This document shows positions 11,019-22,666 of a stretch of 64,000 nucleotides of DNA, one piece after another; position 1 is the first letter of the stretch; each line of letters starts with the position of its first letter. Under the pieces are notes generated by a model, which saw nothing but the letters and a program-made list of their open reading frames with translations, ran no database searches and had not been told where the DNA came from. This stretch comes from Leuctra nigra (Eukaryota; Arthropoda; Insecta; Plecoptera; Leuctridae), in the NCBI GenBank assembly GCA_934045905.1, contig OW203768.1:27929060-27993059 (forward strand), in the 5' to 3' direction. The position numbers and the translations under genes were made by a program.

Positions 11019-13030
11019 TTTTTTGAACTTGGATCATCAGAACTCAATACATTATGTATAGTTTCCAGCATTCTATGACCCAACAACTTTCCACCTTGAA
11101 TATTTAGATGAATCCCGTCATATGCTGAATCTTCATTAGTTAGTACATTATTAACATCATCAAAATAAACACCCATGTCATTAGCCAACCATTCAATACC
11201 CTCGTTAAGTTTATCAATTGTGCTCTCAAAACAGTCCCCTCTATACACTAAACCATTCACAATCCATTTTGCTGCTGGAAATGTTTGAAACCCTATCTTA
11301 AGCATTTCCTCCATCTCCACCAACATATGTCGGTCTCTTCTTCCAATATTGTTTGTACCAACATGAATCATTACAAGTTTGGGGTGTATTGAACTTTCAT
11401 CCCTGAGTTTCAATTTATTTCCAATCTCATCAATTCTGATTCCTGGAAATATTTCCACCTCACATCCCGCCTCTCTACAGACTTCACCTGCACGTCTGAT
11501 TATAGAATCGCCCATAATTAAGACATCTCGATATTTCTCATTTTCGCTGCTATGCCCATCTGTACTGCCTTGTCTCCTTAATATACGCGAAAACTTATCT
11601 TTCCTCATATTACTAGCTTCCTCATCACACGATGTGCTCTTGCCCCCCTGGATGTACTTCAACTGATTATGATAACCTTGTTGAAATTGTTGATGGCTCT
11701 GCTCTTGTTGCCGATATTGTTGATAACTTTGACCTGACCGTAACTGTTGAGGATGGCTCTGCCCTTAATGCAACTCTTCAGGTTGGCTCTGACCTTGCTG
11801 CAACTCTTGAGGCTGGCTCTGACCTTGCTGCAACTGTTGAGGCTGGCTCTGTCCTTGCTGCAACTCTTGAGGCTGGCTCTGTCCTTGCTGCAACTGTTGA
11901 GGATGGATCTGCCCTTGCTGCAACTGTTGAGGATGGCTCTGCCCCTGCTGCAACTGTTGATTATGGCTCTGCCCTTGCTGCAACTGTTGAGGACGGATCT
12001 GCCCTTGCTGCAACTGTTGATTATGGATCTGACCTAGCTGCAACTGTTGATAATGGCTCTGCCCAAGCTGCAACTGTTCAGAATGGATCTGCCCTTGCTT
12101 CAACTGTTGATTATGGATCTGACCTTGCTGCAACTGTTGAGGACGGATTTGCCCTTGCTGCAACTGATGATTATGGCTCTGCCCTTGCTGCAACTGTTGA
12201 GGACGGATCTGCCCTTGCTGCAACTGATGATTATGGCTCTGCCCTTGCTGCAACTGTTGAGGACGGATCTGCCCTTGCTGCAACTGATGATTATTGCTCT
12301 GCCCTTGCTGCAACTGTTGAGGATGGCTCTGCACTTTCTGCATCTGTTGAGGATGGATCTGCTCTTGCTGCAACTGTTGAGGATGGATCTGCCCTTGCTT
12401 CAACTGTTGTTCTTTAATAAATCCCACCAACATTTCTCTCACCTCCTTTATTTCTTGAAGTAATAGTTCATTATTTTTTTCATGTATTTTTTCTTGCTTC
12501 ATAATGCATTTGTAGTCAATGCATCTATTTTGCTTTACAATGGATTCACAACTTGGACAACACCAATTTATTTGTGAATTTTCTTCTACGACTTGATAGG
12601 TCTTTTTCGATATGCTAGCACAAGCCAAATGCTACCATGTTGCACAGTACAAGGCACACTTAATAACATCATCGGTACGTATAACATCAATGTTACATGC
12701 TGCGCTACCACATTTACCTATACGCTCATCAAATGTTACAGAACTATTATCTTCAGTTACTGTGTTTTGTGCATCATGCTCTTTTGTATCAAACAAGAAT
12801 GTGGCTGGGTCTTCATTATTTGCCTTCATTGAATCTTGTAGCTTCTCAAGAAGTGCAGATTTATTTACGTTTATGTTAGCAGTTACTCCTCTATTTATCA
12901 ACTCCTTCCGCAACTGATAAAGCTTTAAATCATCAATGCATTTCAAATGACTAAACTCTTGTGAATTTCTTCGCCCAATAGACCTTGACTTAGACGAACT
13001 AGTCATCTTTTTCTTATTTTGATTCGACAT
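11012..13030 (-). pseudogene. CR1-like ORF1: SAP, PHD, Q-rich repeats and SGNH esterase
   Basis: One continuous frame from ATG 13,030 to TAG 11,012 is interrupted only by two nonsense codons: TAG at 12,632-12,634 and TAA at 11,765-11,767. In order: a basic N-terminus; a SAP-like DNA-binding helix pair (residues 34-65, LKLYQLRKELINRG); a PHD-type zinc finger starting at C107 and continuing past the TAG as HLAC and WCCPSC; about 24 ten-residue Q-rich repeats (QQLQQGQSHP type); and an SGNH/GDSL esterase with MGDS, HVGTNN and DGIHLN blocks. The TAG sits where a PHD finger usually has an aromatic residue, so it is probably a point mutation. PHD-plus-esterase ORF1 proteins are known in CR1-like elements; their role in the cycle is unclear. 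Confidence 0.82.
11690..12415 (-). repeat. 30-bp coding minisatellite in the retroelement ORF1
   Basis: About 24 units of 30 bp encode alternating QQLQQGQSHP, QQLQQGQIRP and QLQQGQSHNH type decapeptides on the minus strand. Because 30 is a multiple of three, other frames and the plus strand are also open and give spurious long reading frames. Confidence 0.9.
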
Positions 13031-13100
13031 TGAAGATCCAATTGCAGTGAGTGACAATCTAAATACCTTGAAACTTTACAGTGTTTTGTTCCATATAGAA

Positions 13101-13799
13101 ATGCATTCAATATTTTCCAAATATCAACACTTATCCATTAAAACTCAGATGAAATCATTCTTTGAGGTATATGTCCAATAAAACTCACCACCTCATGCAA
13201 ATCGTCCATGCACTAATGCACAACCGCACCAATGTACAAATGCAATCACCCCCAGCAGATCTACTCCTTCAGGACGATCCCGACTCTCACAAATACAGAT
13301 GTCAGCTTTTCTTCACTGTTACTCGACCGAAAATACTCTCTTATATCTTCAAATCAAGCCCACCTCTTCAAGCAAACCTGCAATGTAATGATGTTTCTCC
13401 AATTCACTTAATTCACCAATTAATCAATTTATTTGTATCAACTCTTCTATTCCCAAGTCTCCGCTTGAAAAGTTGTCTCCGCTTTTCAAAAAATTTCATA
13501 TGGAGTTCCGTGATCCTAATATCTATGCATGTATTGATCCATTGTTGAAAAACACTAAAAGATATGAGGATCTTGGTACGGCATATGAAATGTTTTGAAA
13601 AGCAGAACTAACTAGATAATTTAAAATGTGGTCTATTGATATTCTTATCCGCGCAATTTCGCAATTAATAAATATCGGAGGAAATTGTTAAGAACATAAT
13701 AATTGTATAAAGTAGGTACTACTATTGAATAGTGTATAATATATGGGGTAGTTAATGAAGAATATCATATCAATTTGTTATTCTTAGGAAGAATACAAC
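13101..13799. other. AT-rich spacer
   Basis: I see no supported gene, RNA or repeat here beyond possible 5' UTR remnants of the adjacent retroelement. Confidence 0.3.
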
Positions 13800-14172
13800 C
13801 ATAAAAACACTCCGTGTAAAAATACCAGCCAAGTCTCTTACTCTAAAAAAAAAACAGAAGAAATCTAAAAATTCAACACAAAAGTAGTGATATCAAAAAA
13901 TGGCCAATTCAAAACTTTTCAAAAAATGCTTGGCGAATCATACATATAATTAGTATAGAAGTAGGCCGGAAATCAAATATACTCATATATAATATAAACA
14001 TAAAATATATATATAATCCTCTAAAAAAACGATGCGCCAAGTATTTTTTTAAAAGTTTTGACTTGGCCATATTTTTCATATCACTACTTTTCAGTGCTGA
14101 ATTTTTAGATTTCTTCTGTTTTTTTAAGAGTAAGAGACTTGGCTGGTATTTTTACACGAGTGTTTTTTATGG
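13800..14172. mobile_element. Inverted-repeat module of the composite family (module B)
   Basis: The left arm begins CATAAAAACACTCCGTG and runs through CAGCCAAGTC; the right arm is its inverse and ends in GTGTTTTTTATGGGG. The arms contain GTGATATCA and ACTTGGC motifs. The same module occurs at 15,411, 21,333, 37,502, 39,642 and 54,682, where it is joined to other modules. Here only a short stretch of the following module is left (to about 14,290). Confidence 0.75.
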
Positions 14173-15410
14173 GGATATCACTCCTTTTAACAGTTCATTC
14201 TTACAACTTGTAACATATATTGTGGCACTAACGACTATAATTCCTCCCTTTGAAGGGATGTGGTTTCGCTGGGTAACCACACTCTAAATGGCGACTAATA
14301 GTGCCATCTATTGAGAAAACGTTGAAAAGTTTGAAATTTTTGTTCTGTACTATCGATTATTCAATATTGATCGATTTTTCTCCTTCGACATTATTTGTAT
14401 TCAAGAACTCCGTGAGGAAACATAGTAAATTTTGTTTTGGTATATATTTCTGATCTCTGAATTAGGTTAATATGATCATTATTGTGTATAAAATCAAAAT
14501 ATTTTCTCAATAATATTTTCTTATAATATTCCTGTCATTTATGACCTAATAAGATGGTGGTTTCATAGCGAAACCACTGCCCCTTAGCGACCTGGGTACT
14601 CTAACCTCAATATTTTTTTTCAAATGCAGAAATATAATTTAGGAATGAAGTTTTGCAATAATGTAGATGTCATGACAATACTTCCTTCATCTGGGTTCTA
14701 TAGCTGAACTGTTTGAAGAAATTTCAAGTTATAACGAGTGAAACGAGCGAGAAGCGCGCGGTCTCTCGTCTACGCGTCGCTTCAACCCGAGACAACTCTG
14801 AAGCGGAGAGCAACTATTCTACTGAAAATGAACTTCCCTTGTCCTGATATAAAACCTGTGTCCAAAGATATTCACCCACACTGCCTACTGCGCTACCTGA
14901 TTGGTCGAAGCAGACAATCGCTGTCAACGTTTAGACAATTATCAACGATACGGGATGAAACTTTCGAAATAGTGTAAAATAATAAATTATTTGTTTTATT
15001 GATTTTCCAATGCATTTATATTTTATGACCAACAACATATCAAAACAATGCCATTGAAGCTGGTTTGTCTCACCGTTACCGATGAATTGAATGGAGGACA
15101 GCCGTAGCGGCCACATGCGGTACGCAGTTCTAACCGTCGCGTTCATCGCTCGACCCTTCCAAGCCATATAAGCCATAAGAGACGAGGTATGATCAGAGAA
15201 ATCATCTTCCCACATGACATAAAGCACTTTTCGCAGGTGTGCCATCTGTATCACATGGAAGGAACCTTAATGTCTAAAGTGGATCAATTGACGCTGCCGG
15301 TTTCCGCTCATTACGAAGAATAACATGAACTCTGACAAAGACGATTCAAAGAATTGAGTTCTTCATGTTGATTGACACATCAATTTCATAATATCTTCAT
15401 GTATTCTCAA
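14173..15410. other. Spacer with no recognised gene
   Basis: Short phrases around 14,260 and 14,570 (GGTTTCGCTGGGTAACCAC and an inverse-like GTGGTTTCATAGCGAAACCAC) suggest an old inverted-repeat element of about 310 bp. A 107-codon minus-strand frame ends at 14,931, but it has no recognisable similarity and I do not call it a gene. Confidence 0.3.
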
Positions 15411-18273
15411 CCCATAAAAAACACTCCGTGTAAAAAAACAGCCAAGTCTCTTCAACTAAAAAAAAAATTATGAAATCTAAAAATTCTGCACTGAAACGTA
15501 GTGATATCAAAAAATGAGCCAAGTCAAAACTTTATTTGAAAATTAAAAAATACTTGGCGCATCGTGTATATAAATAGCTTAGAAGTATAGGCTGGATATA
15601 AATACATAAACTTATAGTACCAATACCTACAATGCCCTAAAAAAACGATGCGCCAAGTATTTTTTGATTTTCAAATAAAGTTTTGACTTGGCTCATTTTT
15701 TGATATCACTACGTTTCAGTGCAGAATTTTTAGATTTCATAATTTTTTTTTTAGTTGAAGAGACTTGGCTGTTTTTTTACACGGAGTGTTTTTTATGGGG
15801 ATATCACTTATTTTTTTAGTTTATTTACACAACTTGTAAACTTATTAGGGCAACAATGGCTAATTCCTTTAAAAAAATACGCCATTTCCGAATTAGTTAC
15901 TAAAAAAATATTGTTTAGAGCTAAATATAAACTTCAAGTGATATGCCATGAAGAATTGCGAAAGCATCGTTCCAATAGGTCCAGCCGTTTTCGAGATATG
16001 GCATCACTTCCGGTTTTCAAAATGGCGGCTGAAAGTTCTTACACATTGTATTAATATGTATATAAATACTTATATTTCATTATAAGCCTTCTGAATATGT
16101 AGTTGGTTTTTATATAAAGGGAAGTGAATTTAGGCAGATTTCGCTAAACTATGACGTCATTTCCGGTTTTAGTAATTAGAAAACTTTAATTTAACTATTG
16201 TTATTTCATATAGAGGACCGTCTGAATCGATTGGCGCAAATTTCGTTCCGATCAATTAAGCCGTTTTTGAGATATGACGTCACTTCCGGTTTCAAAATGG
16301 CGGCACAAAAAATTCATAAGGGCAAGGTATCATCAGGCAGACGAGCTGTATTCGCGGTTACCACCTCCGCTAGTAGCGCTGAGATCGCCTGCGAATGGCG
16401 GACCGGGTGCGGATAAGCAGGTGGAGATTTCACGCGCTGTGTGCTATTCTTATACCGGGTTGCGCAAAACATCCCCTTGTTTGAGAGGTCACTACATCAA
16501 CACTATTAAAGATAGGGGTTTGAAACTTGAACATATTTTAGAAAACATACTGACATATAATATGGTAAGTTTCAAACATATTTATTGAATGGGAAAAATG
16601 TAAAAAAATACCGAAGTTGTTTTTGAAATACAGAATAATCCATACAAAATTACGTGTTTGAAGGATTTGTTTGCAGTTACTTTGTAGGAAGTAGGTGATT
16701 TTATGTTTACTTATGAATTCCTAAATGAACATGAAATAACTTTTAATACATCTATGTTAATTTATCCTTGGTTTATTGAGTTATGTGTGAGAATGTATTT
16801 AACTTTCGTCCACTGAAATTAACGGGAGTTTAAATACCTACATTGTCTAAATCTTCGCTGAAAACACATACACAATTATTTTCTTCCCTCTCAATTTCTA
16901 TTCTTGAAACCACAATTATCAATAAGATACTTTATACTAAATGGAGACACCTTTTATGGCAAATTATGACAACAATGGAAACTTCTGTGCAAAACAGAGC
17001 TGATTCTTTATAACAAGCTACCAAATTGTTTAATCTCTAACGTGTGCTTTTCGAACGCTAGGTATAAACTGTTGATCAAAGGCTCAATTCAAATGTATGT
17101 AACTTTTTTCTCATAACTCAAATATTTCTACAAATCGCATGCAATAAATTATCATATGTGTCCTATAACGTGTACAAATTTCAGCTCCTTATCATTTGTA
17201 GTTCTGTCGGAGTGAACTCGCAAACAGCGGGATTTTTTCGGGGAGTTTTGGGGGAGTTTTATTTTATTTACGAATTAATATGGATACCTCGGACATTTAA
17301 TTATATAAAATCATGAAGTACGTGGGAAATTTTCAGCAATCTATTATAGAGTGGCAGCAATTTAAATGCGTAATGATGTATGGATGGAAACCTAGACAGG
17401 AAATGGGGCAAATTCACATAGATTTTGTACCCGAGTAACAAAATCGCTTTGCAATCATAAGTTCTGTTCTCATTTCGATTTTTGTGTCAATTAATTAATT
17501 AATCATAAGCTAAAGAAGAGATTATGAAGGTTTTATATTTCACTATAGAACTACAAAAGTTTTAATCAACCGAACCATCAAGATTGTATGAAATTTCCAC
17601 TGGTTTCGCCCAATTTGCCCGCATTAATGGTTCATTTGGTAATGTATGAAAGAAATTTATTCCCGCTCTATTTTACATTGTGGCACTGAAAAGTATCTAT
17701 TACTAACGGTACTCTTTGTTCCTAACGCATATACGTGCTTTGACACTATTTCCATAATTATATTTAAGAACAATCAAATAGATAGCAGTGGCCAGCGTCA
17801 ATGACTAATAGCGTGCATAGCAGCCATGTTGGGTTCTTCAATCCGCACCTAGCGGGTTCAGCGTTTCGCCGCCAGATGTCACTGAGCTTTGCTGGTAATC
17901 GCCAATATGTGGTGAAAATTTCGGGTCAATCAACCCAGCCGCTTAGGCTGTGGCGGAGACCGCGGAATTTATTGGAAGATGAATAATCATCATTATTATT
18001 ATTATTATCTGAAAGCCGTACAATTTCACGGTTTTCACGGCCCTCTAGTTCGCAAAGGGCGTAACCTATTGCTCCCAAATTTGGTATATGTTGTAGGGTG
18101 GGCCATAGCTCGAAATTAAGATATTTCGCAACAATGTGAGATTTTCCAATTTTGAGATCCAGTAGGCCGAAAATGCCACTTTGATGCTTACAGTAAAAGT
18201 GGGTTGCTCCAGCCTTTTTATATGAGTGTGCGCGCCGTACGACTTGGCTGGCGTGGAGCGACCGCTCCACTAG
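15411..18273 (+). mobile_element. Composite Helentron/DINE-1-like non-autonomous element, interrupted
   Basis: In 5' to 3' order: module B with inverted arms (15,411-15,800), module D with paired CACTTCCGG motifs (15,800-16,350), a 1,553-bp foreign insertion (16,352-17,904), and module C (17,905-18,273). The 5' end carries CCAGCCAAGTC-like sequence (here AGCCAAGTC) and the 3' end carries the inverse GACTTGGCTGG. This is followed by a hairpin TGGAGCGACCGCTCCA and the end CTAG. Subterminal inverted repeats, a 3' hairpin and an internal microsatellite (ATT repeat near 17,990) match the layout known for Helentron-associated elements. The assignment is inference from architecture. Confidence 0.6.
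16352..17904. mobile_element. 1.55-kb TIR element inserted in the composite element
   Basis: Against the uninterrupted copy at 22,270-22,290, this segment is an insertion with a 2-bp overlap (AT) at the junctions. Its ends match as imperfect inverted repeats: TCGCGGTTACCA against the inverse of TGGTAATCGCCA, with weaker similarity for about 60 bp, including GGTGCGGAT on both sides. No transposase frame is present, so it is non-autonomous. An internal stretch from 16,455 (CCGGGTTGCGCAAAA) recurs at about 20,865. Confidence 0.65.
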
Positions 18274-19264
18274 ATAAACTTCAATTATTAAAAATTGTAA
18301 ATTTGCACCCTTATTTATACCCAGGTGGGACAGTGGTCGCTCAGCGAAACCACCATCTAATTACAAAATTTTCACCTAACTACAAAATAAAAAAAAATAA
18401 AAAAACATATTTTTTAGGTCAGAGTAATATAGTTAACATATTTAATGAAAATAAATTTTAATTTAGAAAAATTATTTAATTCGTCCCTCAAAAGGTTAAG
18501 AAATATGCAATTGTGACTTGGTTGCTAAGAAGTTGTGCTTGTTACTGTGTATATGCTATAAATAATATGCTACGAAGTATAGCGAAAGTTTTGTTCCAAT
18601 CGGTCCAGCCGTTCTCGAGTTATGGCATGAATTATGAATGGCATGAATTAAATTCTGAATTTCAATATGTGAATTAACTTGCGATTTCATTTAGTGTTTT
18701 AAGCCGCCATTTCCGGTATTGTTAATAATTAGAATATTTGTTTATCACAATTGTTTATTTTTTCAAATAAATTGCAGAATTAATACACAGAAGCTAGTTC
18801 AGTTGCAATCGGTACAGGCATTTCGATATATGACGTCACTTCCGGTTTCAGGAATGGCGGTCGAGATAACTACATTTTGAAATTAAAACAATATAATACA
18901 AGTCTTACCAGAGTAAAAGAAGTTCTCTGCTTTGAAATGTTCCCCACACACTAACATGCATTTTTGGAAACCATTTTCCCAATCGTCAAAGCAGATTGCA
19001 GATGATTGTTTCTACCGCACAGCTTCCTTCGGGAATAAATGTAAGAAGAGTCCATCTGCAGCTGTTGATTCTTTGTTTAAACATTGAGGAACACTAGTAT
19101 CGATTTGCTGCTTTTGGTTTGCTTTTAATGTGGAAATTCACCGGTTGAACATCCATCGACAGATGATGACAAATGAAAAGTAAATGATTTTTGACTGCAT
19201 AGGCTTGTTGGCGAAGCAGCCTCCAGATGTCGACTCCTTTGATTTTAAACGCGAATTGGCACTG
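18274..19264. other. Spacer with fragments of module D
   Basis: Positions 18,580-18,870 hold diverged copies of the CACTTCCGG/ATGGCGG module seen in the composite elements. The rest shows no gene or RNA that I can support. Confidence 0.45.
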
Positions 19265-19960
19265 AAAAACATTCATTTCGATACTTCATTTCTGAGAGCT
19301 ATTAAAAATGTCAATAAGTTCATACGCACGGAACAGGTTGGGTGAGTGGTTAACGCTCTCAGCTTGTATTCCGGAGGCCCGGGTTCGATTCCCGCGGCCG
19401 TCCTTCCTGACTGGGGTTTTTTCGTGGTTTTCCCTCAGTCTTCAGGCAAATGCTGGGAAGGTACCCTACTAATAGGCCACGACCGCCTCCTTCCCACTTT
19501 CCATCCTTACCTACTCTTCACCATCATCTCCCAATCATCATCATAATCATCCATCCGTCGCCATTAGCCTCGCTGCAGAACAGTGCGACGTTAAGCCCCA
19601 GACAAAAAAAAAAAAGTTCATACGTTCATAACTGATTGATATGAAAATTTGTAAAATAAGAGACAATGATGGCCTTAATGACCATGCAAAATATGAGTTT
19701 GATAACATTTATTGAAGACCATTTTCATTTTTTAACCTACTAGGAGATGTTTATTCAAATTTTAACTAACTAATGGTCTGCAAACAGAAAAAGTTGTTTT
19801 TACATGTGTGCAAAATTTCAGATCGATCGGTGAAACGGTGCAACTTCTATTGCTCCAAGTAGAAGCAAAAAAAAATAAAAAACACAGAGGTCCGTGTCAA
19901 AAGAGTCAAAACGAGGCGCTCGTTTCGCTCGCTGAATCACTTTATACTTTCAAATAGATA
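19265..19960 (+). repeat. Dispersed repeat family A, split by a SINE
   Basis: Sequence before 19,326 and after 19,614 is continuous with the copy at 3,840-4,290 (ATTAAAAATGTCAATAAG, then GACCATGCAAAATATGAG) and ends with GCTCGTTTCGCTCGCT. The SINE lies within it. Confidence 0.65.
19327..19613 (+). mobile_element. Full-length tRNA-derived SINE with target site duplication
   Basis: The head has an RNA polymerase III A box (TGGGTGAGTGG) and a B box (GGTTCGATTCC). A non-tRNA body and a 12-A tail follow. The element is bracketed by an 11-bp target duplication, AAGTTCATACG, at 19,316-19,326 and 19,614-19,624. The perfect duplication and clean boxes point to fairly recent insertion by a LINE machinery. 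A truncated relative lies at 31,262-31,421. Confidence 0.9.
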
Positions 19961-21332
19961 TTTAGTAAACATACATTGTAAATACATATAAGTTCATGGT
20001 TGCACTTTTCACGGCCGCCATTTCAAACACACACCGTGAAAAAAGGCAGCCAAGTCTATTTGCTTAAAAAAAAATCATCACCGAAAAGAAGTGATTTCAT
20101 AAAAGTAGCCAAAGATACCTTCTGCTTGCCATTAGCTTAGACTAAATAATATTTAGTCTAAGCCATTAGCACGGCAGTAGCCTTCTAACCTAACTCCTAG
20201 CTTCCTAACAGAGCGGTGTGGTTAGGAATATATGCCATAACAAAATCGTTAAGTGTTATAAAATTAAGTTGAGATGTTTCTAAGATCACAAGAATTTTAC
20301 ATGAGATAATGATATGAAATATAATTCTAGATTTAAATCAACAATGGATACTTGATTAATTATACCCTATTCACATTAGAAACTTAAATTCAATTTACTC
20401 GATTGCCTTTATATATGTAACGGAGTAATAACAACTTGGTTATCACTACCCCTTAATTTTTTACAGAAGTTACATCATTTTCATTAAAATGATATCAGGT
20501 TAAAATATTTTACCTCTCGTTTGAAAAAACTTGCATTTACAACTTACTCTGATTGTCAAGTACCTACCATTAAGTTGGTCAACTACTTCAGTTCCTCTTC
20601 AAACTCCAGGATTATACAAACTGTGAGCTCATGGCATGTGCAAATACCTCCTAGCTTAATTACCAGAAGGTCACAGCATTGTGTCGCAACGTGACTTGGG
20701 ATATACGTTGGGAAATATCCTTCATATTTTCTGTTGTTTATTAGTTATTCATACCACACAACAATATACGATTCCCAGGTATCCACAATAATGTATAATA
20801 TGACACTGTAATAAATCTATGATTTCTTGAGAAAAATATAAATTTTGGTACTTTTGTGTAATTACCGGGTGGCGCAAAAAAATCCCCGTGATTGAGAGGT
20901 CACTATATCGAAACACTATATCGTAATTTTAACACATATTAGAAAACATACCAATATTTAATTTGTGCAAGAAACAAAAACATTATTGTAGGAAAAATAG
21001 TTACAGCTGTTCAAATTGGGTTGTCAAAAAATGAATATTCGGAGCTCAAATAGCGCGCGTCCAGATACATTTTAATGGCCGGGACGCTGTTACTTCAAAA
21101 CTTCGAACGATATCAAGCTCAAAATTTAAAAATTATATTTGAAATATATTAAGATTGATTGTGTAAACATTTCAATCAATTTGAATAAATGGAACGAAAG
21201 TTATGGAATCTTGAAGTTGAGCGTAAAATCAGAAAATTTAGATAATTTCTAAACTTTCAGTACACACGTTATAAAAGTGATTTTTCCCCCACTATTCTGT
21301 TTTTTACTATTGTTACTTGCTGAAATCTATTA
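19961..21332. other. AT-rich spacer with small repeat fragments
   Basis: Positions 20,030-20,110 are a diverged half of module B. Positions 20,141-20,167 form a near-perfect palindrome (CTTAGACTAAATA, one base, inverse). Positions from 20,865 (CCGGGTGGCGCAAAA) resemble the inside of the insertion at 16,455. No gene is seen. Confidence 0.4.
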
Positions 21333-22666
21333 CCCATAAAAAAACACTCCGTGTAAAAATACCAGCCAAGTCTTTTCAACTATAAAAAAATAGAAGAAAT
21401 CTAAAAATTCTGCACTGAAAAGTAGTGATATCAAAAAATGGGCCAAGTCAAAACTTAATTTTAAATACCAAAATATACTTGGCGCATCGTGCATACCTAG
21501 ACAGTTTAGACGTATAGGCCAGATGTGAAATATACATAAAATCTACCTACATTTATTCATATATTATTATAGGTAACTATAGTGCCCTAAAAAACGATGC
21601 GCCAAGTATATTTTGGTTTTTAAAATTAAGTTTTGACTTAGCCAATTTTTTGATATCACTACTTTTCAGTGCAGAATTTTTAGATTTATTATATTTTTTA
21701 TAGTTGAAAAGACTTGGCTGGTATTTTTACACGTAGTGTTTTTTTATGAGGATATCACTCCTTTTTTTAGATTATTCTCACACTCATATATCGTAGCAAC
21801 AATGACTAATTCCTTTAAAAAAACAAGCCATTTCCGAATGGTTACTAATAAAAGGCGTTTGGTACTAAATAATGCTAAAAATTATACTACATGAAGAAAA
21901 GCAAAAGCTTTGTTCCAATTGGTCAAGCCGTTTCCGAGATATGGCATCACTTCCGGTTAACAAAATGGCGGCTGAAATCACTGCCACCTAGAATGTATTT
22001 ATATAAATGTTATGTATCATTATAAGCTTCTGAATATATAGTTATATTGTAGTAAGAGGTGATTAAAGTCTGATTTTTCATTTTTATTTCGTCATTTCCG
22101 GTTTCGGTAATAGTAAATATATATTTCGACTAATGATATATCATATAGATGACCGTCTGAATCGATTGGCGCAAATTTTGTTCCGATCGGTGTAGACGTT
22201 TGTCGAGATATGACGTCACTTCCGGTTTAAAAATGGCGGCACAAAAAATTCATAAGAGCACGGTATCATCAGGCAGACAAGATGTATATGTGGTTAAAAT
22301 TTCGGGTCAATCGACCTAGCCGCTTAGGCTGTGGCGGTGACCGCGGAATTTATTGTAAGATGAATAATATAAATCATTATAAAAAAAAGCCGTACAATTT
22401 CACGATTTTCACGGTCCATCAGGTCGCAATAACGTATCCTATTGTTCGCAAATTTGGTATATATGGAAGGGTGGGCCATAGCTCCAAATTAAAATATTTC
22501 GCAACAATGTGACATTTTCCATTTTTAAGATCCAGTTGGCCGACAATGCCACTTGGATGCTTAAACAGTAAAAGTGGGTTGCTCCAGCCTTTAGGTTTGA
22601 ACGTTATGTTGTGTGAGAGTGTGCGCGCCGAACGACTTGGCTGGCGTGGAGCGACCGCTCCACTAG
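21333..22666 (+). mobile_element. Composite Helentron/DINE-1-like element, uninterrupted copy
   Basis: This is the best reference copy (1.33 kb). Module B (21,333-21,750) begins CCCATAAAAAAACACTCCGTG and has CCAGCCAAGTC at 21,360. Module D (21,750-22,270) has two CACTTCCGG...AAAATGGCGG units. Module C (22,270-22,666) ends GACTTGGCTGG, hairpin TGGAGCGACCGCTCCA, CTAG. It has no coding capacity. A Helitron Rep gene is present at the left edge of the window, but a functional link is not shown. Confidence 0.65.

Larger units (their letters stand above)
7972..13100 (-). mobile_element. Nearly full-length CR1-like non-LTR retrotransposon
   Basis: About 5.1 kb on the minus strand: a 5' region, ORF1 (13,030-11,012), ORF2 (11,018-8,107), and a 3' UTR ending in an AAAAT-type tail near 7,972-7,990. 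The order ORF1 with PHD and esterase parts followed by endonuclease-RT is known for CR1-like elements. The 5' end is approximate; I saw no clear target duplication. Two nonsense codons in ORF1 and one frameshift in ORF2 show that this copy is inactive but not old. Confidence 0.85.

Noticed and set aside
11632..12417. A 261-residue Ala/Asp/Gly-rich plus-strand repeat protein
   Set aside because: Antisense shadow of the Q-rich repeat in the retroelement ORF1, whose frame is fixed by PHD and esterase domains on either side.
14931..15254. A 107-codon minus-strand frame
   Set aside because: No recognisable domain, no splice or promoter support, and codons near the end are AT-rich as in random sequence.
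17926..18270. Reading frames in module C (also near 22,419, 38,070 and 53,760)
   Set aside because: The same frame appears only because the repeat is conserved as DNA; copies differ by frameshifts and none has a recognised domain.
19327..19420. A functional tRNA gene
   Set aside because: A and B boxes are present, but no cloverleaf acceptor stem is formed and the unit has a non-tRNA body, A tail and target duplication: it is a SINE.
21333..22666. Calling the composite family a canonical Helitron
   Set aside because: The 3' CTAG with hairpin fits, but the 5' ends do not consistently start with TC and the base after CTAG is usually A, so only a Helentron-like architecture is claimed.
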